Source of the DNA: Methanomicrobiales archaeon
Lineage (GTDB): Archaea > Halobacteriota > Methanomicrobia > Methanomicrobiales > Methanoculleaceae
Direction: 5' to 3'
NCBI GenBank assembly: GCA_012511245.1
Contig: JAAZGM010000351.1
Span: 1-6,966, forward strand
Length of the DNA stretch: 6,966 nt
A program made the translations under genes and the position numbers. Under the pieces are notes generated by a model, which saw only the letters and a list, made by a program, of their open reading frames with translations, searched no databases and was not told the DNA's origin. Below are positions 1 through 4,366 of the stretch, piece after piece (within the stretch, counting starts at the first letter, position 1; every line of letters starts with the position of its first letter).

Positions 1-5
1 CACTC

Positions 6-443
6 ATGCCACCCGTAACCGACGGCGACACCCTCCTCCTGCACTTCACCAGCACCCGCCCCGACGGCGAGGTCTTCGAGGACACCCGCTCGGGCGAGCC
101 TGTCCGGATCACCCTCGGGGCGAAACAGATCAATCCCCTCTTCGAGGAGGCGTTGATGGGAAGAGAGCCAGGCGAGACGGTGACCGTGGTTCTGCCCCCG
201 GAGAAGGCTTACGGGAAGTTTCGGAGAAAACTCGTGGTCACGGTAAAACGCACAAAACTGACCCTCGACCACGAGCCGGTTCCCGGAGAGTTCCTCAAAC
301 TCGAAGTCATGGGCAAACCCTGCCAGGTGACCGTCCTCGACGTTGACGAGAAGACCGTGACGGTCGATGCCAACCACCCCCTTGCCGGAGAGACGATCAC
401 TTATACGATCACCATCGAGGCGATCCTCCCCGGGGACGGCTGA
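6..443 (+). CDS. SlyD-like FKBP-type peptidyl-prolyl cis-trans isomerase
   Basis: This 145-residue cytoplasmic protein should catalyse cis-trans isomerisation of prolyl bonds and act as a folding chaperone. The N-terminal part is an FKBP core: LLLHFTSTRPDGEVFEDT (about residues 10-27) matches the family's first strands. ITLGAKQINPLFEEALMG (about 35-52) matches the conserved segment before the active-site helix, and PEKAYGKF (about 65-72) matches the PEEAYG motif. As in SlyD-type FKBPs, an insert-in-flap chaperone domain follows (about 75-125). It closes with VDANHPLAGETITYTITIEAI, the usual return to the FKBP fold (VDxNHPLAGKTLxFxV). Length fits archaeal short FKBPs. There is no signal peptide and no histidine-rich tail like that of E. 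coli SlyD. Only five bases precede this ATG, so its ribosome site and any longer N-terminus cannot be judged, but the alignment to the family begins normally here. It is separated from the next gene by 113 bases. Confidence 0.93.
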   Translation: MPPVTDGDTLLLHFTSTRPDGEVFEDTRSGEPVRITLGAKQINPLFEEALMGREPGETVTVVLPPEKAYGKFRRKLVVTVKRTKLTLDHEPVPGEFLKLEVMGKPCQVTVLDVDEKTVTVDANHPLAGETITYTITIEAILPGDG

Positions 444-502
444 TCCGCGCTTTCGCCCGCACTTCCATCACCCGACGGGATGATAGCCCCCTTGCTGCCC
501 TC

Positions 503-534
503 CCACCCGGAGACGTTTCCACCCGGTATTTATT
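503..534 (+). promoter_or_regulatory. TATA promoter of the 5'-nucleotidase gene with two direct repeats upstream
   Basis: TATTTATT at 527-534 is centred about 27 bases before the ATG at 557, so transcription should begin at or very near the start codon (leaderless mRNA). No Shine-Dalgarno is present before the ATG, which agrees with this. The octamer CCACCCGG occurs at 503-510 and again at 519-526. The second copy abuts the TATA box where the TFB recognition element lies; the 16-base period makes it a possible operator. Confidence 0.55.
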
Positions 535-556
535 CTGTCCGCCACGACCTCTCTTC

Positions 557-2242
557 ATGACAGCCCGTTCATCCCCGAACAGCGGATCACCGTGGCGGCA
601 GGTGGCCGCAGGTTTCCTGGTTCTCCTGATCATCGTGTTCACCCCCATCGCACTTTCAGGCTGCCCCGCCCCGGCTGCAGAGCCGGTGCACGTCAAGATC
701 CTCGCGGTCAACGACTTTCACGGACAGATCCCCGGCGGGCAGAACCTCCACGGCGAGCCGGCCGGGAGCGCGCCGGTGCTTGCGTCGTACCTCAAATACG
801 CAATGGCCGACAGCGGCGGAACGACCACGTTCATCGCGCTCCCGGGGGATATCGTCGGGGCGTCGCCACCGGTATCCGGGCTGCTGCTGGATGAACCCAG
901 CCTGCTCTTCTTCAACGATCTTGCGGGCGACTCCCCGGATATGATGGTCGCGACCTTCGGCAACCACGAGTTCGACCGGGGCACGGATGAACTGCTGCGG
1001 ATGATCCACGGCGGGAACGGCACGACGAACACCACCCACCCGGTGGACCCCTACCCCGGCGCGGCGATGGAATACGTCTCCGCAAACGTGGTCTGGAAGG
1101 TGAATGGCACCCCTATCGCTGCCCCCTACACCATCCTTGATGCCGGCAGCGCACGGATCGCGTTCATCGGCGCCACGACCATCGAGACCCCCTCGATCCA
1201 GAGGGCGGCGAATATCGAGGAGATCGTCTTCCTGGACGAGATCGGGTCGATCAACCATTACGTCCCCGAGATCCAGCAGCAGGGTGTGCACGCGATCGTC
1301 ATCCTCCTCCACGAGGGCGGGGAACAGGAACCCTACGACGGCCTGACCCGGGAGGGGGAGAACGTCACCGGCCGGGTTGCCGGGATCGTCGCCGGCCTTG
1401 ATCCGGACGTGGATGTCGTCCTTTCGGCCCACACCCATGCGTTCACCAACGCCTACCTGGAGAACGCCGGCAGCAGGCCGGTTCTGGTGACACAAGCATA
1501 TAGTTACAGCAAAGCGTTTGCCGACGTCGATATCATCATCGATCCCCTCACCGGCGATGTCACCCATGCATCGGCACAGATCGTCCCGGCGTATAAAAAC
1601 GGCACCACCCCCGATACGGATGCTCTGGCCCTCCTAGAGGCCTGTGAAGAGATGGTCGAGCCGCTTGCGGGCCGGATCATAACGGCCACATCTGCAGGGA
1701 TCACGCGGCTGCAGACCGATGCCGGCGAGTCCGCGCTCGGCAACCTCGTCGCCGACGGCCAGCGGGCGGCGATGGACGCCGATATCGCGTTTGCCACCAC
1801 CGGCTCACTCCGGGCTGATATAGCGAAGGGAGACGTCACATGGGGCGATCTCTACGCAGTGCAGCCGTTCTCCTCGACCGTCCTCTCGATGACGCTCTCG
1901 GGCGAACAGGTCCGGAGTGCGCTGGAACGGCAGTGGGAGGCCCCGATGCCGCCCCACAACCTCGCCGTGTCGGGGTTGACGTACACCTTCGATGCGAGAA
2001 AGCCCGCCGGTGAGAGGATCGTCGAGATCCGGGTGAACGGCACCCCGCTCGACCTGGACGGTGAGTACACGGCGGCGATGGTCGACTTCCTCGCGGGCGG
2101 CGGCGATAAGTATACCACCTTTCTGGACGGCAGGGATATCGCCTACGGTCCGTCCGATGTCGAAGCACTGGTCGCGTATATGGGGTCTCTTCCGGTGCCG
2201 GTGGACGTAGGGCTGGAGGGACGGATCGCGATGGTGGCGTGA
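557..2242 (+). CDS. Secreted lipoprotein-type 5'-nucleotidase / metallophosphoesterase (UshA family)
   Basis: The 561-residue protein should remove phosphate from extracytoplasmic nucleotides (5'-nucleotidase or 2',3'-cyclic phosphodiesterase activity) using two metal ions. Residues 14-36 form an N-terminal hydrophobic segment ending in a lipobox-like LSGC (Cys36), so it is probably exported and anchored outside the membrane. The metallophosphoesterase domain shows its metal ligands in order: NDFHGQ (52-57), GDIVG (97-101), GNHEFD (135-140), HEGG (252-255) and SAHTH (290-294). The C-terminal nucleotide-binding domain has ESALGNLVADGQR (from 391), a TGSLRAD element, VQPFSSTV, and DFLAGGGDKY (from about 510), which corresponds to the family's NDFLAGGGDGY substrate loop. 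Domain order and length are typical and the frame is intact. The start is supported by a TATA box 27 bases upstream and by the complete signal sequence. Exact substrate cannot be told from sequence. Confidence 0.95.
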   Translation: MTARSSPNSGSPWRQVAAGFLVLLIIVFTPIALSGCPAPAAEPVHVKILAVNDFHGQIPGGQNLHGEPAGSAPVLASYLKYAMADSGGTTTFIALPGDIVGASPPVSGLLLDEPSLLFFNDLAGDSPDMMVATFGNHEFDRGTDELLRMIHGGNGTTNTTHPVDPYPGAAMEYVSANVVWKVNGTPIAAPYTILDAGSARIAFIGATTIETPSIQRAANIEEIVFLDEIGSINHYVPEIQQQGVHAIVILLHEGGEQEPYDGLTREGENVTGRVAGIVAGLDPDVDVVLSAHTHAFTNAYLENAGSRPVLVTQAYSYSKAFADVDIIIDPLTGDVTHASAQIVPAYKNGTTPDTDALALLEACEEMVEPLAGRIITATSAGITRLQTDAGESALGNLVADGQRAAMDADIAFATTGSLRADIAKGDVTWGDLYAVQPFSSTVLSMTLSGEQVRSALERQWEAPMPPHNLAVSGLTYTFDARKPAGERIVEIRVNGTPLDLDGEYTAAMVDFLAGGGDKYTTFLDGRDIAYGPSDVEALVAYMGSLPVPVDVGLEGRIAMVA

Positions 2243-2277
2243 GGGGCCTCCCTCCACCGCAAGCACCCAGCCCAATC

Positions 2278-2285
2278 TATAAATA
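2278..2285 (+). promoter_or_regulatory. TATA box of the ferritin-like gene
   Basis: TATAAATA is a near-consensus archaeal TATA element. Transcription expected about 22-27 bases downstream (about 2304-2310) would begin after the ATG at 2298 but before the ATG at 2322. This supports the later start codon. Confidence 0.7.
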
Positions 2286-2307
2286 ACACCCCTCCCCATG
2301 ACCCCCC

Positions 2308-2313
2308 GGAGGT
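2308..2313 (+). promoter_or_regulatory. Shine-Dalgarno site deciding the start of the ferritin-like gene
   Basis: GGAGGT lies 8 bases before the ATG at 2322. No comparable site precedes the alternative in-frame ATG at 2298. Together with the TATA box this fixes the start at 2322. Confidence 0.7.
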
Positions 2314-2321
2314 CATCTGGG

Positions 2322-2636
2322 ATGCCCGAATTTGCACAACCGTTCTCCGGGAACCGCATGGAACGCAGGCTGGACCGGGGAGAACTCATCCGGACGATCC
2401 GGTTCTCGATCGCCGCCGAGTACGAGGCGATCCAGTTCTACGAGCAGATCGCCGAGTCGACCGACGACCCGCTGGTTCAGAAGGTGATGCGCGATGTCGC
2501 AGACGAGGAGAGGGAACATGCAGGAGAGTTTCTGCGGCTTCTCCGGGAGATCGAACCCGCCGAGGAGGGGTTCTACCGGCACGGCTACGGAGAGGTCGAA
2601 GAGATGATCGAGGAGCTCAAGAAAAGCGGGAAGTGA
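2322..2636 (+). CDS. Half-ferritin (single two-helix ferritin-like / rubrerythrin-type protein)
   Basis: The 104-residue protein carries one half of a ferritin four-helix bundle. Helix 1 (about residues 20-46) contains E33, E35 and the YEAIQFYEQ segment. Helix 2 (about 50-77) contains DEEREHA with the ExxH metal motif E63-H66. A third short charged helix follows (about 90-101, EVEEMIEELKKSGK). With only one E plus ExxH set, two subunits must pair to build a di-iron site, as in encapsulated ferritins (EncFtn), whose EAxxWYxQ helix and ExEHA motif it resembles. Expected role: iron oxidation/storage or peroxide defence. It could instead be a rubrerythrin-related protein of unknown substrate; the rubredoxin domain is absent. 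No encapsulin shell gene is visible in this window. The ATG at 2322 is chosen over 2298 because of the SD and TATA positions. The transcript probably ends at the hairpin near 2778-2812. Confidence 0.87.
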   Translation: MPEFAQPFSGNRMERRLDRGELIRTIRFSIAAEYEAIQFYEQIAESTDDPLVQKVMRDVADEEREHAGEFLRLLREIEPAEEGFYRHGYGEVEEMIEELKKSGK

Positions 2637-2689
2637 GTGTCCCCGACGGGAATTTGTGGGGGTATCACAGCGCTGCTCTAAGAGGGAGA

Positions 2690-2711
2690 CACCCGAATAC
2701 GACTTCGGGTG
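2690..2711 (+). repeat. Perfect 8-bp inverted repeat (hairpin)
   Basis: CACCCGAA and TTCGGGTG are separated by TACGAC. This is a GC-rich perfect stem about 55 bases after the ferritin-like stop codon and is not followed by a T-tract, so it is more likely an RNA structure than a terminator. Confidence 0.6.
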
Positions 2712-2777
2712 AACCATCGAACGATGGACACTCGCGCCCGCACGAGGATACCCGGGAAGGTCATGTATACGGGCTTC

Positions 2778-2812
2778 AATCACGCGGCTTGCTGGAGCCC
2801 TGCGTGATTTTT
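2778..2812 (+). terminator. Hairpin plus T-tract terminator
   Basis: AATCACGC (2778-2785) pairs with GCGTGATT (2802-2809), and inside it GGCT (2786-2789) pairs with AGCC (2796-2799), leaving a TGCTGG loop and a CT bulge. TTTTT at 2808-2812 follows on the + strand only. It is about 140 bases after the ferritin-like gene and would end that transcript or an RNA made from the intervening region. Confidence 0.65.
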
Positions 2813-2865
2813 CCGGGGTGATACTCACACGTCTGCACCGCTAGCCGGGGCCCTTAAGCGCTCCC

Positions 2866-3108
2866 ATGACGTGCTGCCGCCTCTATGGATCACACGTCAA
2901 AGGCTATGCAGATGAAGGCTCAGACGTCGATGTCTGTCTTATCCTGCACGAAGGCGCCGAGCGCGCCCCGATCTACCGGCGTGTACTCACGGTGGGGGAG
3001 CGGCTTGCCGATCTCGTCATCTTCGGCGAAACCCCCCGGTATCTCAGGGGCACGATTCTTGAGGCGCATACGGTGCTCTATGCCGACGATCTGGATTACC
3101 GGCTGTAG
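2866..3108 (+). CDS. Short MNT-type nucleotidyltransferase domain protein, N-terminally short
   Basis: The 80-residue product has the polymerase-beta-like minimal nucleotidyltransferase signature: G8-S9 in RLYGSHVKG, then D20 and D22 in GSDVDV, and a third acidic residue (D49 in ADLVIF) on a later strand. These would bind Mg-NTP for AMP/NMP transfer. MNT proteins often serve as antitoxins that adenylylate a HEPN toxin; no HEPN partner is visible beside it. The family normally has an alpha-helix of some 15-25 residues before the GS motif, but here only seven residues precede it and a stop codon blocks extension upstream. No TATA box or SD is evident. The C-terminus ends at a TAG after DLDYRL, with codons beyond that could continue. 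It may be a functional minimal domain or a decaying remnant. Confidence 0.65.
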   Translation: MTCCRLYGSHVKGYADEGSDVDVCLILHEGAERAPIYRRVLTVGERLADLVIFGETPRYLRGTILEAHTVLYADDLDYRL

Positions 3109-3132
3109 CGGCAACTCTCCATCTGGCGTGGC

Positions 3133-3160
3133 ATGAGGCACCGGCAGATGCCGGCCTCAT
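3133..3160. repeat. Strong inverted repeat after the MNT gene
   Basis: ATGAGG (3133-3138) pairs with CCTCAT (3155-3160) and CCGGC (3141-3145) with GCCGG (3150-3154), giving 11 pairs with an AGAT loop and a CA bulge. It begins 24 bases after the MNT stop codon. No T-tract follows on either strand, so it is a transcript-end or RNA-stability structure at best. The rest of 3109-3282 holds no gene I can support. Confidence 0.5.
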
Positions 3161-3282
3161 CCGGAGGCCTGCTCTGCTGCGTTTCGGTTGTGAGATCTCT
3201 CTCGTCGTACCGCTCCGGATCCCAAAAACCGTATCGCAGGGCGGCCTGGCACGACTATGAGGACATCCGATCCTCCCGCCCG

Positions 3283-3456
3283 TCACCCTATCCGGCAGGA
3301 CTCATCGTAGGACTTCTTGCAGTCCGGACAGAGCGTCCTTGCCTTCTCGAGGTCGGGGTAGTTCTCCTCGGTGATCTCATCGCAGGCCGCCCCGCAGATC
3401 TCGCACCAGTATTCCTTCGTCTCCGCTTTCTCTTCACCTTTCAACTTGCGTTTCAT
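3283..3456 (-). CDS. Small zinc-ribbon protein (57 aa), function unknown
   Basis: Reading the minus strand from ATG at 3456 gives a complete 57-codon frame ending in TGA (3285-3283). A lysine/glutamate-rich start (MKRKLKGEEKAE) is followed by YWCEICGAAC (Cys18, Cys21, Cys25), then an acidic helix-like stretch (DEITEENYPDLEKA), and a second knuckle CPDC (Cys43, Cys46) before KKSYDES; a last Cys54 lies near the end. Two CxxC pairs about 20 residues apart are the pattern of a treble-clef or ribbon zinc site, so it should be a cytoplasmic zinc-binding protein, possibly binding nucleic acid or protein. A Shine-Dalgarno-like GGGAGGG lies just upstream. I do not recognise a named family. The longer plus-strand frame across the same bases (3133-3714) has no family features and looks spurious. 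Confidence 0.78.
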   Translation of the reverse strand: MKRKLKGEEKAETKEYWCEICGAACDEITEENYPDLEKARTLCPDCKKSYDESCRIG

Positions 3457-3462
3457 GTGTTT

Positions 3463-3470
3463 GCCCTCCC
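3463..3470 (-). promoter_or_regulatory. Shine-Dalgarno of the zinc-ribbon gene, inside a small inverted repeat
   Basis: On the minus strand GGGAGGGC precedes ATG (3456) by 6 bases. It overlaps an inverted repeat, TTGCCC (3461-3466) against GGGCAA (3474-3479), with the SD partly in the loop and partly in the stem. Folding of the mRNA could therefore hide it. Confidence 0.5.
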
Positions 3471-3512
3471 GGCGGGCAACTGCTCCTCTTCATCCGTCAT
3501 CATACTTTCGCT

Positions 3513-4200
3513 TCAGCACCGCCCAATCCCCATGAACCCGAGTCCCGTCTCCCAGAACCATTCCCGCACCCCGGTATCGAGGGCGAGAGGCGCCTCCACC
3601 GGTTCTCCTCGAAGTAACCTCCGCTCGTCTCTCTCACATCCAGTGAGAGGGCGAGGTGCACCACTACCTCCACTCCCTTCTCCGGTGGTGCACCACCGTT
3701 CCTCCCATGGGTGAAGGCGCGGAGAAGTTTCGTGTCGATCACCCCGGGGTGGAGGGGGTTCGCCGTTACTCCCGTCCCCTCAAGCGTCCGAGCGAGCCGG
3801 GCGGTGAAGGAGACGACCCCGGATATGGATGTCGCATATGCATCGTCGTCCGGGAATCCTGATCGATCGACCGCACGCTCCGGTGGGATATCATCTCAAC
3901 CCCACAACCTCCCGCTCCGTCATGAAGACTCCGGCGTTGTTGACGAAGACGTCGAGACGGTCGTACGCACCGGCGTTCTCCGCCGCGAGATCCCTGATCT
4001 GCTCCTGCACCAAGAGGTCAGCGATGACGGGATCGAGCCGACCGGAGCCGGCGGTTGCCTCCAGCTCCGCGATGACTCTCTCGCCTTCTTCACGGTTTTT
4101 GCCGTGGAAGAGCACGGTGGCCCTGCCGGGAGAGCGCGCGTGCGGTCGCTTCCCCGATACCGTCCGTCGAGCCCGTGACGAGGATGGTCTGCACCGCCAC
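3513..4200 (-). pseudogene. Short-chain dehydrogenase/reductase (SDR) pseudogene
   Basis: Pieces of an NAD(P)-dependent SDR, similar in order to retinol-dehydrogenase-like archaeal members, lie in different minus-strand frames. Piece 1 (from GTG 4200) has VAVQTILVTGSTDGIGEATA, the start and the TGxxxGIG cofactor motif. Near 4115-4125 a frameshift leads to piece 2 (ATVLFHGKNREEGE to DVFVNNAGVFMTERE, to about 3906) with the NNAG motif. About 50 residues are then missing, with stops between. Piece 3 (about 3880-3605) has DDDAYATSISG, LARTLEGTGVTANPLHPGV and GVEVVVHLALSLDV. A third shift near 3603 leads to piece 4, PLALDTGVREWFWETG, ending at TGA 3515-3513. The active-site YxxxK reads YATSI: the lysine codon is ATA (3824-3826). 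Total span is about 690 bases against about 840 for an intact gene. Several frameshifts, a deletion and loss of the catalytic lysine make sequencing error an unlikely full explanation. Confidence 0.85.
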
Positions 4201-4224
4201 ATGCGGCCAGGATGGGTATCTTCC

Positions 4225-4233
4225 ATATTTGAA
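4225..4233 (-). promoter_or_regulatory. TATA-like element before the SDR pseudogene
   Basis: On the minus strand TTCAAATAT is centred about 27-29 bases before the GTG at 4200, the spacing expected for leaderless archaeal genes. The remnant thus may still carry its old promoter, pointing away from the promoter of the RHH-acyl-CoA synthetase gene. Confidence 0.45.
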
Positions 4234-4299
4234 CGTGGCGGCGCGCATGATCGGTGCGCCCCACAGTGCATGTTGTAGGTAAATGCACCATTGAGAGGC

Positions 4300-4306
4300 T
4301 TATATT
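4300..4306 (+). promoter_or_regulatory. Distal TATA-like element upstream of the RHH-synthetase gene
   Basis: TTATATT sits about 64 bases before the ATG at 4367 and would give a leader of roughly 38 bases. It may be the main or an alternative promoter. A second TATA-like element lies closer to the gene at 4339-4345. Confidence 0.4.
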
Positions 4307-4338
4307 CTGTGCAGCGGTGTGTGAAGTACCGAAACAGT

Positions 4339-4352
4339 GATATAGTGCACCA
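4339..4352 (+). promoter_or_regulatory. Proximal TATA-like element with overlapping candidate operator
   Basis: GATATAG (4339-4345) is centred 25 bases before the ATG at 4367, which has no Shine-Dalgarno, as expected for a leaderless mRNA. TGCACCA at 4346-4352 abuts the TATA element; the same seven bases occur at 4274-4280. GCACCA (4347-4352) is mirrored by TGGTGC at 4368-4373 across the start codon, making an inverted repeat. RHH proteins bind such short paired half-sites, so this may be the target of the protein's own N-terminal domain. Confidence 0.45.
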
Positions 4353-4366
4353 CAAATCTGTACTGT

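Larger units (their letters stand above)
2635..2812 (+). other. Structured 3' region, possible small RNA or long 3' UTR
   Basis: I see no convincing protein here, but there is much pairing potential. A perfect 8-bp hairpin has arms 2690-2697 (CACCCGAA) and 2704-2711 (TTCGGGTG) with a 6-base loop. Directly after it, CCATCG (2714-2719) and CGATGG (2722-2727) form a second perfect inverted repeat with only AA between. GAGTGTCC (2635-2642) is the exact complement of GGACACTC (2726-2733) and extends to about 10 pairs counting one G-T pair; it would enclose the whole block but competes with the second hairpin. The region ends at a terminator. It may be the 3' UTR of the ferritin-like mRNA or a separate or processed RNA. 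It does not fit a tRNA cloverleaf. The RNA class is unknown to me. Confidence 0.35.

Noticed and set aside
467..484. Imperfect hairpin (ATCACCC against GGGATGAT) after the FKBP gene as a terminator
   Set aside because: The stem has a bulge and a 3-base loop, and no T-tract follows; too weak to list as a terminator.
656..1567. Minus-strand open frame of 303 codons
   Set aside because: It lies wholly antisense to the 5'-nucleotidase, whose metal motifs are all intact. The antisense translation has no family features and is open because of the high GC at third codon positions.
2643..2740. Possible tRNA
   Set aside because: The hairpins do not form a cloverleaf: no proper T-loop (TTCGANN) with 5-bp stem, no D-arm and no 7-bp acceptor closing in register.
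2633..2821. Plus-strand frame of 62 codons after the ferritin-like gene
   Set aside because: It overlaps the upstream stop codon, has no motif or SD of its own, and runs through three hairpins including the terminator. The region fits RNA structure better.
3106..3108. TAG after the MNT gene read as pyrrolysine
   Set aside because: The continuation is short, runs into a strong hairpin and matches no family I know; nothing in the window suggests a pyrrolysine system. A plain stop or a nonsense change is simpler.
3133..3714. Plus-strand open frame of 193 codons
   Set aside because: It runs antisense across the zinc-ribbon gene and part of the SDR pseudogene, begins inside a hairpin, and has a low-complexity Pro/Ser/Arg-rich translation without motifs.
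3711..4278. Overlapping plus-strand frames of about 150 codons
   Set aside because: They are antisense to the SDR remnant, whose NNAG and TGxxxGIG motifs show the true coding strand.
3891..4355. Minus-strand frame of 154 codons read as one intact protein
   Set aside because: Only its middle part matches SDR; its first 75 or so codons are in the wrong frame relative to the VTGSTDGIG start and cross the upstream promoter region. It is one piece of the pseudogene.
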